Of a DNA stretch of 64,000 nucleotides, positions 23,801-35,321 are shown piece after piece. The stretch covers positions 104,110,988 through 104,174,987 of the forward strand of contig NC_085140.1 of assembly GCF_024139115.2 (NCBI RefSeq), written 5' to 3'. The notes beneath the pieces were generated by a model. It saw only the letters and a list, made by a program, of their open reading frames with translations, was not told the origin of the DNA and searched no databases. Positions within the stretch are counted from its first letter, which is position 1. The number at the start of each line of letters is the position of its first letter. The stretch comes from Armigeres subalbatus (taxonomy: Eukaryota; Arthropoda; Insecta; Diptera; Culicidae). Made by a program: the position numbers and the translations under genes.

Positions 23801-23999
23801 ATCTCTTCGCTAATAATCGTCAATTGACTTCCAGAATCTAGGAGCCCTTTGGACGGTAGCCCGTAAATTTTAATAGCCGCGTAGGGACGGTTATCGTTTT
23901 GCTTCGATAATGAAATAGTTAAGGTTTCGGCGGAATCATAGGCCTCTTCTGCAACTGGTTCCCACCATTCAGAAGGAGTGATTCCCGTCGGAAACGAGT
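20836..23999 (-). pseudogene. pol of the first gypsy element (protease, RT, RNase H, integrase)
   Basis: Minus-strand order: protease with LLDSGSQLTIIS (about 23850-23815); RT with RLPFGLVNSPASLARLMDRV and the catalytic FVYLDDIVIV (about 22920); RNase H with QTDASDVAVAGVL and TDSAAL; integrase zinc-binding HEGSMHVG...CGVC; integrase core LDFIGPL, ITDNASCFLS and NPVERVHR (D, D, E); then a C-terminal YGALFLPARVTRKKGSSSYEIEDLDG segment typical of the integrase tail. Breaks lie near 22750-22800 and 21147-21216. All catalytic residues survive, but the polyprotein is not continuous. The nested LINE lies just past its 3' end and does not disrupt coding. Confidence 0.92.
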
Positions 24000-26397
24000 T
24001 TACGCATGGGGTGGTGGGTTCGACGGTCGGCGATTTTCGATCGTCTGGAGCCCGTTTTTTCTACAATAAGGGCAGTATTGCGTCTCAAAGCCCTTGAAAC
24101 CACATACTAGACACATCAGGCCCTTTTGAACTCGGCATTGTTCTAGCGTGTGGTGGGGCTGTCGACAATTCAGACATTCGAAGCTTCTTGGAGGTTTATA
24201 ACCATTCACTAAGAACTCCAGTGTTCTGGAAGGTTTCGAACTACCCTCCTGAGGGTCCCTCTGTTCAACGGGTTTGCCAGGGGAATGTTGGGGTTTGGAT
24301 TCATTATGATGATCTTTTTCCTTCTTTGGAAGTGAATTGTTGAATTCTTTACTTTTATAATATATCTTTTCTTGGGATTTTGGATTCGTAGGAGGACGAT
24401 TGGGATTTCTATTTTCTTCTCGTTTCCCCACTGACACTGTATTGGCTGACTTCTCTTGACCAAATACTTTCGCGAATAGTGAGAAGTTTGATGCATCTAT
24501 CATGTGTCCGGCCTCCAGCAACTCAGAGAGAGTAGTGATAGGTTTCCACAATAGAGCTTTTTTGCAGTCGGTTCCCATGTTCCTCCTTAGAACGTCCACT
24601 CTTTCCCATTCGTTCACCGGGTTGATCATGGATCAGAGCATACTTTCCATTCCATAGTAGACTTCCTGAATAGTGTCGCCTTTCTGTTGACGCCACTGGT
24701 ATATTCTTAACCTGACTAGATAATCGAGATCGGGATGAGCGAAGGTTTTTTTCCGAGCTCAGCCACCAGAGGAGCCCCTTTGGCTAATCGCCCCGAGGAT
24801 CTTATCGACGTGTACCAGCTCAAGCCTGGTCCCGTAAATAAATGAAACGCAGAGTCAATATGCGGTACGTTTTCAAATAACGTCAATTGAGAGACCAGAT
24901 GCAGGAACTCATTAAGCTTGAGTCCCTGGTCCGTACCAGCATATTTTTCTACCTTCCACCTAGAGACCGGCAGTGACTGTCTACCATATTGTCTCTGAAT
25001 AGGGTCTATTATGGGTAGGGACGCTTGAGCATGATTACTTAATCCCATGTTGGCTCCCAGGGAAGTATAAAGTGGACCTGTTGGGAGAAAAGTTTGACTA
25101 ATGGTGCCCAAAGCTGGGCGATTCGGCATGGTATCCATCATTCCACATGCCGTAGAATGCGACCACCCGGACCTATAATCGGGGTTCGCAATTGTCGATG
25201 GACGAGCTTGAGTTCCAAGCGGATTTGGCTGCAATGAAGTGTGTATATTCTCCATTGAAACATAAGGAGTGATTTTCCATCTTTCCGGGACACTAGCGGA
25301 AGAAAGTGAGGGTGGTATATAAGCTGTGGTCGATATCTCCGGAAAACAGTAATTATTCCTGGGATAAATCTAAGAGGCCATCCCGGAGCGGCATTCGATA
25401 ACGTAGGATTGGTGAAGGTATTCATTGCCGGATAACCGAGTGTTGTTCCACGCAACCAATCCGATGAAGTAGTGCTAACTGTATTAAGACCTCTAGTCCA
25501 CCCCAGGCCTCCCAAATATCCAGAGTTAGCTGTGGACCCGAGAGCAACCCTGCTTGGAGGTTCCGTAATACGCGCTTGTTCTTCCGATCTCCCGGTTCCT
25601 GATATTGAAATTTTAGGAATGGTACCTGTATAGGTGGCTTGATGCATCACCGTAGGTCCGGCCGTTCCAACCGGATTTGAAATTCGAGAGTTTGAATGAG
25701 CTTCTTTGAACATTCGCAAGTTGTAGAGTTCCTGTTCCAACTTTAGCAAACTTTCCCTAACGTTCTCTCCCGAAGGTCTGTTGTCCGAGTCCATCAATCC
25801 CAACCTCTGAAGTGAACCTATAATATCTTCATCCCTTGAAGATAGCGGGTCGCCTTGTTCTTGACTTGCCGCTGGTCCTCCGGACTCCTTAAACAAATTT
25901 GCCAACCCAATATCTTCCTCCTTGCGCTTGCTGTAAAAATACTTTCCTAAGTATTCTAGTACTTTTACCAGAATGGAATTAAGAGGTAGTTGTTCCTCTG
26001 GTTCCAAGAAACTTTTTACTAAACATACACGGTTCCCCAGATGCAGTAACATTGATTGGCATCTGGGTGGCATATCCCTTCCCGGACTCTGCGCCGTGTT
26101 TTCAAACATTTGAAATTTATGTTCGCAAACTATAATCTCATTCCTAGGGTCTCGTTTCATCGCATATCCTCTCACATTCCCTTCCACCTTTTCCTGCTTT
26201 ATCCTTTCCCTCAGAGCCCTTCGTTTTCGGGACATCGATTCGTCCTTTTCGAAAATAATGTCTCGAATTTCCAATTCAAAATCAAGTTCATCCTCGTTGA
26301 GATGGTCAACTCGGATGTCATAGAAAAACTTCTTCAAATCATCTTCTCGCAGCACTAAGTTTGGGCCTCCTTCTGCCATCTTCAATCCTCTATTCAA
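24000..26397 (-). pseudogene. gag of the first gypsy element (frameshifted)
   Basis: Gag packages element RNA. It is spread over three frames: 26397-25138 (N-terminal part with LNEDELDFELEIRDI and a charged coiled stretch), 25255-24716 (capsid-like part with LPVSRWKVEKYAGTDQG and LKLNEFLHLV) and 24629-24000 (nucleocapsid). The nucleocapsid has a CCHC knuckle, CLNCRQPHHTLEQC, and a second Cys pair set (CLVCGFKGF, CPYC). The same order and matching motifs are found in the gypsy element at 46608-53766. The end of gag overlaps the pol frame with a -1 shift, as is usual in this group. The two internal frame breaks are decay. Confidence 0.88.
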
Positions 26398-26772
26398 AAA
26401 AAAAACAATTCAATACAATTCAAAATACGAAATTCAAATCCTAAACTAACTTATTTCCTATAAATTTATATAATTCAGTAAGGGTTGAGTTCAATATTTA
26501 TAATAGCGAGAAATAGTAAGAATATAATGAAAAATAAAGCCTAAAACTAAAAAATATAACGCGAGCCAAGTCACAAAAGTTCAATTGATCGCAGGGTGTG
26601 ACTCGGACCAGCAAGAGCTAAGCAAAAGCTCAAACAAACCTTAGCCTTTTTCCGAAACAGTTCTTTCCACTGACACCACCAAGATTTTTCCGATAGACCA
26701 ACGAAAATAGATTTCGTGGCTCTCCCCGAGCAGGTGTAAAATATTCGAAACAAAGTGAGAATATTTTAATTT

Positions 26773-26785
26773 CGCTAGATCGCCA
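26773..26785 (-). promoter_or_regulatory. Primer-binding site of the first gypsy element
   Basis: On the minus strand TGGCGATCTAGCG begins two bases after the 5' LTR end (GTAACA-AT-TGG). A TGG start pairs with the CCA end of a tRNA primer. The tRNA was not identified. Confidence 0.7.
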
Positions 26786-26787
26786 AT

Positions 26788-28345
26788 TGTTACAAACTCC
26801 TTTGACGTCCGTACGCCTGCGGAGTGGACGTCCTTACGTCCCCCTCACTAGCTCTCTGCTCTTAATTTCTCAGGGTCGGCACGACTCCTGCTTGGGGGAA
26901 CACACGACACATTAATCTGGCTGAAGCGGACTGGACAAGAAAGTCAACGGACTGGCATGCTACCTAGGGCTGAGTGGTTAATTTAAAAGATTTTTTTATA
27001 CATTTTACATTGTTTATTGTGGGTTCATTTTGGTAGGGTTAGTTTTGGGGAGGGTTAACATTCGGTGCGGCCGTTTGCTTACGTTGGGTACCTGATGGTT
27101 GGGTCATGCGACTTAGAAGATGCTCTGTTGACATACCTTGTGTGGCGTTACACGGGTTCATACGCCCGGAACGGAGGAATGGGTTCGACGGGTTGGCTGG
27201 CCCGGAACGAGGGGCAGGATGGTGCCGACGGCGAACACGTGACGTCGCTTGGTTGGTCGCCGGAAGCGTTCGTATAGGTGGCTGTCTCGGAACGAAAGGC
27301 AGGATGCAGGCGACGGCGAAGACGTGGCGTCGCCTAGTAGGTCGCCGGAGGCGTCCGATGGGTTCGTAGGCCCGATACGTGGCTGGTTCTTTCGACGGGT
27401 TCGTTGGCCCGTTCCTCGAAGTGGGGATTGGTGTTGGACTCGAAGACCTTTGTTGGCTTGGTTGGCGTCTGACGGGTTCGTAGGCCCGTTCCCCGAAGGG
27501 GAGGTTGGACTCGAAGATGTTTTGGTGGCTTGCCTGGCGTCCGACGGGTTCGCTGGCCCGTTTCCCGGAGCGGAGGTTGGACTCGCAGACTTAGTATTGG
27601 CTGGGTTGTGGTCCGACGGGTTCGCAAGCCCGGTTCCCGGAATGGAGGTTGGATGTGACGACTTACACGTGGCTTGGAGGCGTCCGACGGGTTTGCAGGC
27701 CCGTTTTCCGAAGGGGAGGTTGGACTCGAAGACTTTTGGTGGCTGGCTTGGCGTCCGACGGGTTCGCTGGCCCGTTTCCCGGTTCGGAGGTTGGACTCGC
27801 AGACGTTGTATTGGCTTGGTTGTGGTCCGACGGGTTCGCAAGCCCGGTTCCCGGAATGGAGGTTGGATGTGACGACTTACACGTGGCTTGGAGGCGTCCG
27901 ACGGGTTTACAGGCCCGTTCTCCGAAGGGAGGTTGGACTCGAAGACTTTTGGTGGCTGGCTTGGCGTCCGACGGGTTCGCTGGCCCGTTTCCCGGAGCGG
28001 AGGTTGGACTCGCAGACGTTGAATTGGCTTCGTTGTGGTCCGACGGGTTGGCAAACACGTTTCACCACTGCGCGGCGGTTGGATACGGAGACTCCTCGGT
28101 TTTCAACTGGCTGCTTCAACGGTCTGCGACTGACTCCACGATTCCCCCTTTTTTTGTCTTTCTTCGCTGCCCCTTTCGTTCAGTTTCCGGGTTGTCGCTT
28201 TTTCGCTCCAAAAAGGTGGGTTGCCCGATTTAATTTCGCCGGTTGTGGAAAATGTCCAGGGGTGTGTTAGTTGGTTTTTGGATGGGATGGTTTTTCGTTT
28301 GGATGGAACCAGTAGTTGACTATATTGTTACCTCATTCGGTAACA
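26788..28345 (-). repeat. 5' LTR of the first gypsy element
   Basis: 1558 bp; same structure as 12549-14105, including the internal 71-bp array at about 27361-28070. Observed differences include a G/T at 27252, a one-base indel near 27618, and changes near 27705 and 28294-28340. Transcription of the element would start in this copy and run leftward. Confidence 0.93.
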
Positions 28346-28360
28346 TAGTGTCAAACAGTA

Positions 28361-28665
28361 CAGTGACCGATTGATTTTTACACACCGAAAAGCCGCCATT
28401 ACCGAGCGTGGAAAGCTGGATACGTTAAACTTAACTTCGGAAGTGGTGTGCTGTTTTCATTTGGTGACGTGCGGGGCGATTCAAATATGACGTCCACTAC
28501 TTTTTGAGATTTCTAGACCCCCCTCCCCCCTCTGTCACGCTTTTTTGTATACCTAGTATATGTACTGTCACAAAATCTTAGACCCCCTCCCCCCCTAAAA
28601 CCTGTGACATCATTGTTGAACGACCCCACGCACTATTTCGGTGTGTAAAAATCAATCGGTCACTG
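28361..28665. mobile_element. 305-bp Tc1/mariner-type MITE, TA target duplication
   Basis: CAGTGACCGATTGATTTTTACACACCG at 28361 is mirrored at the right (GGTGTGTAAAAATCAATCGGTCACTG ending 28665), with TA at 28359-28360 and 28666-28667. CAGTG ends with TA flanks are typical of Tc1/mariner. A C-rich motif pair ('gaccccctcccccc' and 'gacccccctcccccc') lies in the interior. A related end occurs at 12376-12451. Confidence 0.75.
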
Positions 28666-28666
28666 T

Positions 28667-29028
28667 ACTGCTGATGCTGACAGCTGATTTTATCGTCAAT
28701 TGACAGTTCTTCTATGAAAGTGACAGCTTCGGACTTGCAGGCCTGTTCAGCGGTTGTCAACAAGTGCAGTCTCGGCAGTGTCACATGAAAAGGCCTATTA
28801 CCTGATCGTGATATATAAAATGTTTACTTGCCCCTAAAAAACCGCTAAAAAATACCTACATTATTTCATAAAGTTCTGCGACTGTAATATTGAAGAATTG
28901 ATTTCATTTGACTAAATTTTTGTAATCATTAAAATTAAGTTTTATAAGACATTAACATTGCCGTTCCCCTCGATTTTTTGCGCTCACTCTGAGTAGCCGT
29001 AAAAGTCGTAAAAGTAATCGGGAAAATC
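28667..29028. other. No gene or repeat seen
   Basis: AT-rich non-coding sequence between the Tc1-type MITE and the first recognisable hAT-like coding sequence. The missing N-terminal half of the transposase is not found here. Confidence 0.5.
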
Positions 29029-30850
29029 TTGATATCCGGGAAATCCGGGAAATCTCTTTTATTGATTGGAAGTTGCAACATCCACATTCTTCATAACGCT
29101 TTCCTCAAAGGAATCGAGGAGCTTGGTGAGGATGCGTCGGAGCTGGTTTATTCTGTGCACCATTTTTTTCACGGATGGCCTTCGAGAGACGAAGATATGG
29201 AGAAAATTCAAATCAATCTGGGACTACCAACCAAACGATTCATAAAACATGTTTCGTTCAGGTGGTTGACTCTGGAAGGAGCGGCAGAACGGCTTCTTGA
29301 ACAATGGACCGCTCTCATCGGTATTTGAAGATCTACAAGCTTCTTACCAAAAATACCATGAAAGCCGAGGTGTTATTTGTATCATCCAGTGCGCACATCT
29401 TTACGAAGTTCACAGGTATATCTTAAACATTGCATTTTTTTAAGTTTTGCAAACAACTATTTTTTATAAATTTTTGTATTAATTGTTTTTACTATTATTG
29501 TTGGTTTTATTCAAAATTCTTTTAAATTACAGGTTTCTTTCAGAAAGAAGAGCCTCTAGTCCATATCATGTACACCGAAATCGATAAACCGGATGCATGC
29601 TCTCCAAACACGACGCTTACCGAAGATATTTTCGATAAACCGGAAAATCTTTTGCCTGTTGAGCAGATTATTGTAGGATCCGATGTAACTGCAGAATTAT
29701 CAACAGTTAAGGAGGTAGATAGAAGCTGATAGAAGGAACTTTTTTCTCAGAGCAAGGAAACACTATATTGCTGCTAGCAAGCATGTTATTCAAAAATTCG
29801 GCTTGAGAGTTGAATTCCTGAAAAGCTGCCAATGCCTACAACCTCCCTTGCGCAAATCACCATCTAGTTCAGCTGATATCGCACAGATAGCAAAGAATTA
29901 AGCTTCCTCTTGACGTGAAAACGGATGTACTGATTGACGAGTGGAACTTATTGCGAGATGAAAAGGACGAACTCGGAAGTGAGAGCGGTCGAATTGATTT
30001 TTATTGGCACCAGTTTCATGCGAAAAAAAAATTCACGAGGAGAAGAAATAATCCTTCTTAATCCTTCAGTGAATAAGGTCACGAAAGCGGCACTGGCGGT
30101 GTCACATGGAAACTCTGATGTCGAACGCGGAATCTTTTCGTCATCCAGAATTCTGACGGATGACAAAATATCAATGAGTGAACGCACACTCGATGCTCTT
30201 ATGACTATCAAAAGTTATTTGAAGCTATACGGAAATAAAGTACACCAGATCCCTATAACCAAAGAACTTCTCTCACTTGCCTACAAGGACCACCAAAGTT
30301 ACAAGGCATACCTGGAAGAAAAAAAGAGGAAGAAAGAAATAGAAAGTGCTCGTAAACAGAAGGAAGCAGAGAAGATTGCCGATGAAGAGAAAAGCAAGAA
30401 GGAATTGAAAGGATTGAGATCTAAAATCTGTCAAGAAGAGGAGGATCTGAAAGCAAAGCGAAAGGAAGAGGAAATAAGCAACGAACTGCAGAAGAAATAT
30501 GTTAAGCTCTTTTTAGTGGAATGTATTCAACCGTCTAAGACGAGTTAAGTAACTCCATTTAATTCCACCAATTATTTCAATATCTTTGCAGATACGTATT
30601 TCGACCACAACTGTGTGATCGCCTTCAGTGTCTCGTACTTGACTCGACGAGCTGCAGATAAGTATGTTTTTCATGCCATGCTATTGGAACTACTTTTGCT
30701 ATCATTAACAATTCGATATCTTTAGGTTATTCAATGAAGCCAACTTGAGACTTAAGAAAGCCATTGAAGCGAAGAATATGCAAGAGATAGAACTTGCACA
30801 AGTTATGCTGGAAGGAGTATCCACGATTCGGAAAGAGCAAGCATCTTAAA
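29029..30850 (+). pseudogene. hAT-like transposase-derived gene remnant with introns
   Basis: The first coding block (29029-29328) has the ribonuclease-H-fold region with HNAFLKGIEELG, VHHFFHGWPSRDEDM and KHVSFRWLTLEGAAERLLEQW. After a candidate intron (about 29419-29533, GTATAT...TTACAG), KEEPLVHIMYTEID follows. The block at 29934-30548 carries a hAT C-terminal dimerisation-like motif (TKAALAVSHGNSDVERG, ISMSERTLDAL) followed by a Lys/Glu-rich coiled coil. A further exon-like block with candidate splice sites lies at 30590-30850. The zinc-finger N-terminus is absent, and frames shift near 29325, 29720 and 30020, so it is almost certainly dead. Introns and the Lys/Glu-rich tail suggest descent from a host-like or long-resident hAT gene rather than a fresh insertion. 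Confidence 0.65.
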
Positions 30851-33507
30851 AACGAACGGTGGATTCATTACAGAAAAGTCTGGAAAAACAAGAAACAAGA
30901 AAAAAGAAAGTTTGATTACAACCTTTTTTCCAAAAAACCAAAAAAGTAAAACATAAAAAGAAATGCACTCGCGGAAGCGAAACAGTCGCTATGAAATCGT
31001 AAGTCTAAGTCATAAGTTTGATTTATAAGTACGTTTAATGTTCGATAAATAAACATTGTTAGTCGTATAATCACTATAACCGTCATCTATCACTTAGGTG
31101 TTGTTAAATAATTGTAAACCACTATATGGTTCCATTTTTAGCTAATTTTTAGTCACTATTTGGTCACTTTTTTCGCTGCTATAAGTCACTATTTTCATCT
31201 TCTTAGTCACTAAAGTCACTATTTTGAATGTCAATGAGCACTACCAGCCCTGTAGACGTAGTTAACGTCAAAACTCTTATTTCAGTTCATTCAAAGTTAA
31301 TTGTCTATGTTCCAGTATTAAACCACCCGGAGCGGAAATTAATTACCATGTCTGAAACTCGATTTTTGCATATGCACGCTGCTTTTAGCGGATACTGATG
31401 AAATCAAATTCCCAGCACCAAGCATGTAGTCGAACTCTCGCAATACATTTTCAGAACTAACTCTCCCATATGTATTTACACTTCTGTAAGTAGTTATTGA
31501 GCTAACTTTGCCCCAATGTACCATACGTCACAACTTTTTGTATTTTTCGTCCTTTTATCTTTTAAATATTGTACTAAAGTTATACGTCCATAGAAAAATA
31601 TAATGCATTTTGTTGGTAAAAGTTGGAAATTTAAGGGATTTTGGGGTTAAATGAGTATCAGAGTGCACTTTATGTGAATTTTTCATGTAATCTGTGAAAA
31701 ATTGTAATATTTACGGATAATTTTTGATATTATTGTCCTAAAATGTTGTACAGATATTGTATATTGATAAATGTTTGCATACCCAATAACTTATTGGGTA
31801 AAACACGATTTTTAAATACTTTTGAATAGAACAGATGCCAAACATTCCCAAACCATACCCGATAGCACAACTAAATAAGAGTAATAATAATCAATAATGA
31901 TTCTATAAAAATAACAAAAGCTTATTTTATACTGAAAATACAAAAAGGTAGGAAAAAGAGAATCTTCCATTAACTCCTATCTATGATCCCATCAAGACTC
32001 ATATAATATGACTATTCTTGTCTAGCAGTACCGTGCTGTGCCCTTATTCCAATCAGCGCCTAATTCCGTTCACGCAAGACAAAATGATAAATAATAAAGA
32101 GTTTTTGTCTAAAAACAACAGAAAAATATTCTTGTACTTTTCTATGGTTATGTATGCATGAAATGAAATGAAAACCAGCGTCATTTTTAGCGATTGATAG
32201 TGAAAATTTAAACAAAATTTTTTGTTCGTCACTACAAGCGCCATTTTGACTGGTTTTCTTTAACCTACTTGCTAAGAACGTCTTTCATAATGTTTAAGCA
32301 TTTATAAGTGGAAATTTGCCCTGGATTTCAAACACAGCAGCATAACAAGACAAAACAGGTAACATTATAGCGTATTACCAAATTGTTGCCTGTATTTTCT
32401 CGATATAAAATGCTGAAAAGTGAAAAATATTTTGACCGGAATAAGGGTACATACAGGGTACATACGTAGAAGTAACACACACAAAATCATTAATTTAGTG
32501 TTCTACCCTTGGTGGGGGCATCCATCAATTCAGCTGTTATTGGTCGACGGTACAGCAGCAGTGCCTTTCTCTGCTTTGTTCTCTCCGAAGCATCCAAGTT
32601 GGTTGCGACGAGACTGACGCAATGAGAAAACAGAACTGCGCAATAAAAATCCTATTCGACTAAATGCTGATGTCATATTAGAAATTTGGAGACAGTACTC
32701 GTCGATAGAAAAATCCTTCCGCACGCGCTGGCATATGAGCAAGTCAAACCACCTTCCTTTTGCCAGTGGAGATAAATCAGCTTCCACACTGATATTCTTC
32801 CCTCCCCCTTCATACGGGAGCTTGGCAGAAGGAAGGTCGTGTGATATGTGCCATCACAAATATTGCCCTCCGCTTGCTTTCAAATCGACTTCTATAAAAA
32901 ACATTCTTCATGCCTGCCGTATCCTAACGGGGGAACTATCAATTCTATACTTTCGCCTCTAATTCTATCATGAACATGTACGTCTGAGTTTAGAAGATGA
33001 TATAAGCGCAGACAGACGTTTAAGCTCATACATTTGAATTCGATTTTCTTGTGTAAAATTTCAAATCTAAATACGTTGGAATTGCATAGCACGCTAGCGC
33101 CACCTATACAACTTATTGCTACATGAAAACTGACGTTTTGCCGATCGCCTTCTATCTCATGATAGCACCCACGTTTGCCACCCACCGAACCATGAAAGCA
33201 AAACAGAACGCTCAACAAAGATCTCCCCGCATGGCCGCAAAAATCATTTTTATCTGAACGACTTTACAATCGACTTTAACAATGTAGCTAAGCGAATCAC
33301 TTTACTTGCAGTTCTTGCCACGATATAGTAAAGAAATTGTGAAGCTGCGTGTATGCTGTTATCAATGCAAAAAGCAATACCATCTTTTCAGATCGCGTTG
33401 GCTCTTTTACCTAGATCCTTTCACAAGCGTGTTTTTTTTTGGCGATTGTGATTCAAAACATGTGCCTGGACCGAAAATCGTAGATTTTTTCATTGCAAAA
33501 CCAACGA
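30851..33507. other. Unassigned intergenic stretch
   Basis: No coding region could be supported on either strand. Short tandem 'agtcacta(t)tt' motifs occur at 31137-31225. Bases 32464-32497 are identical to 33901-33934 and 38944-38977. The remainder is AT-rich, with no recognised repeat ends. Confidence 0.5.
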
Positions 33508-33864
33508 ATAGTCCAGTCAAGTAGGACATGGAAAAGATTTAAAAAATCAGAAATTAAATAACCCCTCCTGAGTAACAAATATCATCTCTGGCGTGCTGTG
33601 CATTTTTCGATTCATTTTTCAACAGCGCGTTTGTGCGTGATCATGCATTTTTATTAAGAGTCCCATGGAACATGGAACAGATACGATCAAGAAACTAAAA
33701 TATTTTGACGAACTAAAAAATCAAAACAAAACGGCAAGTCGGCAAATAACGTTTGCCGGGTTTGCCGTTTTGACATGTGGCGCCATCTCTTCGCCTATTG
33801 CTACTTGGTAATCCGACGGCCATGTTTTTTACACAAGTTAGCGAGTCGAACTTGAACGTCTGTC

Positions 33865-33900
33865 TATATAAGCATTTCCATATCCATATCGTTCAACTTC
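33865..33900 (+). promoter_or_regulatory. TATA-box core promoter candidate (left copy)
   Basis: TATATAAG at 33865-33872 is followed about 30 nt later by GTTCAACTTC, a fair initiator (A at 33895 as +1). It points toward the LINE 5' end, 240 bp away. The same arrangement is in the right copy at 38908-38943. Confidence 0.4.
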
Positions 33901-33959
33901 ACGTAGAAGTAACACACACAAAATCATTAATTTAATATAATGTATGTAAAACACAAGAT

Positions 33960-34133
33960 TTATTCGTCATATCCATTTTCGGCACCACCCAAAATTTCTC
34001 GCAACATTATACGACAAAGTTTGGCCTCCGACAGCGTCATCGGGGGAAAATCACCGATCTGAACGTACTCTTTTGCTTTAATTCCCTCCGGTACGTTGAT
34101 CTCCAGTTCGCTGCGCATCAATGAATCTTGGCT
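33960..34133 (-). pseudogene. Duplicated 3' end of the two-exon gene
   Basis: Carries the C-terminal 57 residues (from SQDSLMRSELEIN to GGAENGYDE) and stop, identical to the end of the intact gene at 39003-39176. Its upstream neighbour is now antisense LINE sequence, giving a chimeric 62-codon frame starting MSANC. It has no promoter of its own on this strand and is an orphan created by the LINE insertion. Confidence 0.9.
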
Positions 34134-34293
34134 ACAGTTAGCGCTCAACTTCCAAGCTGTTCAGTCGATTTACTCGAAGGAGCTAGTTTTCCGAAGTCGT
34201 TCACAGACTATTTCGTACGTTTCCGTCGATAACATTTACCATTCGCTAAAAGTATCGTGTTACTTAACCATCGCGAGGTCGTCGTATTCCGCG

Positions 34294-35307
34294 ATGCCGC
34301 GCCGCGAAAATACGTTTCGCGTCGACTACTCGCAATTTCCGAAACATCTTTCACACGATGAAATACTTAAATTCATCGGGAAAGAGCTCGGTCTTTCGCG
34401 AGAAAACGTGCTTCTACTCCAGCCAAGCAGGCGGCTGGGTTGCACTTTCGTGGAGGTCAGTGATCTCGAACTTGCTGAGGACATCGTACTCAAACACGAT
34501 AACAAGCACGAGTTCGTGTTTGATGGTAAAATACACAAACTACGCATAACGATGGAGGATGGAGCTGTAGAGGTGCGCTTGTTTGACCTATCCAACGAGA
34601 TCACTAACGACCATGTTGCTGAGTTTCTCGCCGAGTACGGTGACGTTCTCAACGTTCGGGATCTGCTTTGGGACAATCGTTCGGCTTTCGCCGGCGTTAA
34701 AACCGGAGTGCGCATTGCTCGGATGGTGGTGAAGAAGAATATCCCTTCTCTCGTTACGATTCGCGGAGAAGACACGGCAGTGGGTTACAGGGGGCAACGT
34801 CAGACCTGCATACACTGCCAAGAATTTGTACACGTCGGGATTCCGTGTGTGCAAAATAAAAAACTGCTTGTGCAAAAACTCGTAGCAGACCAATCGTATG
34901 CAAACGTCACCAAGCAGCCGGCGCTGCCAAAAAAACCAGCATTACCAAGCCATCCTCTATTGAAGGGACAAGAGCAACACAGACAATCAAGACAGCAGAT
35001 TAGAAAGCCCGATGATATCCGAACCCCATCAGCACAGCGAACGAGCGTGATGCCCCCTCCAGCTCCCAAGCCCCCTGGAGCAGTTGGAGCACAGCCGATA
35101 GTTCAACTCCAGCAGCTATCAATACCTTCAGCAGCTGGAAATACCTACATACCAAAACAAATTGATGGCAATGATACGGACAGCTCTACATCAAGCAACA
35201 GCCGACGATTGCGTAGCAGACGATCGCCTCCAGGGAAGAAGATGAGGCATTGCGATGAAACTTCCACCGAACACGGACGAGCTTCGGGAGATGATATGCA
35301 GCAATAA
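34294..35307 (+). CDS. ORF1 protein of the L1-like LINE
   Basis: 337 residues starting MPRRENTFRVDYSQFP. In-frame codons continue upstream into the target duplication, so the ATG inside the element at 34294 is preferred. Residues about 1-80 and 90-150 look like two short RRM-like folds (ILKFIGKELGL...LGCTFVEV; VRLFDLSNEITNDHVAEFL). At about residue 180 a single CCHC knuckle follows, CIHCQEFVHVGIPC (C-x2-C-x4-H-x4-C). The C-terminal third is Pro/Gln/Ser-rich. ORF1 proteins bind the element RNA and form the RNP needed for retrotransposition. It ends TAATAG. Confidence 0.85.
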   Translation: MPRRENTFRVDYSQFPKHLSHDEILKFIGKELGLSRENVLLLQPSRRLGCTFVEVSDLELAEDIVLKHDNKHEFVFDGKIHKLRITMEDGAVEVRLFDLSNEITNDHVAEFLAEYGDVLNVRDLLWDNRSAFAGVKTGVRIARMVVKKNIPSLVTIRGEDTAVGYRGQRQTCIHCQEFVHVGIPCVQNKKLLVQKLVADQSYANVTKQPALPKKPALPSHPLLKGQEQHRQSRQQIRKPDDIRTPSAQRTSVMPPPAPKPPGAVGAQPIVQLQQLSIPSAAGNTYIPKQIDGNDTDSSTSSNSRRLRSRRSPPGKKMRHCDETSTEHGRASGDDMQQ

Positions 35308-35321
35308 TAGCGCACACAAGT

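Larger units (their letters stand above)
12549..28345 (-). mobile_element. Ty3/gypsy LTR retrotransposon, complete with both LTRs, carrying a nested LINE
   Basis: The two LTRs (12549-14105 and 26788-28345) start TGTTACA and end GTAACA and are flanked by TAGT at 12545-12548 and 28346-28349, so this is one insertion event. The internal region on the minus strand has a primer-binding site, gag, protease, RT, RNase H, integrase and a C-terminal GPY/F-like segment. A LINE at 15157-20717 sits between integrase and the 3' LTR, accounting for much of the 15.8-kb length; the element itself is about 10.2 kb. About a dozen substitutions and indels between the LTRs, and frameshifts in gag and pol, indicate a copy no longer able to encode its own proteins. 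Pol composition resembles the mdg1/412-like side of Ty3/gypsy; the clade is an inference. Confidence 0.93.
33508..34133. repeat. Left copy of a ~620-bp target-site duplication flanking the L1-like LINE
   Basis: These 626 bp match 38559-39176 (618 bp) with only a few substitutions (near 33558, 33592 and 33716) and one 8-bp indel ('agtcggca', near 33735). The left copy ends exactly where the LINE starts (…aatcttggct), and the right copy starts right after the LINE poly(A). It contains, on the minus strand, the last 57 codons plus stop of the two-exon gene at 39003-40958, and on the plus strand a TATA-box promoter candidate. Confidence 0.92.

Noticed and set aside
32420..33218. Several 60-108 codon frames
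   Set aside because: They overlap on both strands, have no domain features and no codon bias distinct from the surroundings.
34096..34293. Longer ORF1 of the L1-like LINE starting in the flanking duplication
   Set aside because: The first 38 bases lie outside the element, in host DNA; the ATG at 34294 is the first one followed by conserved-looking sequence.
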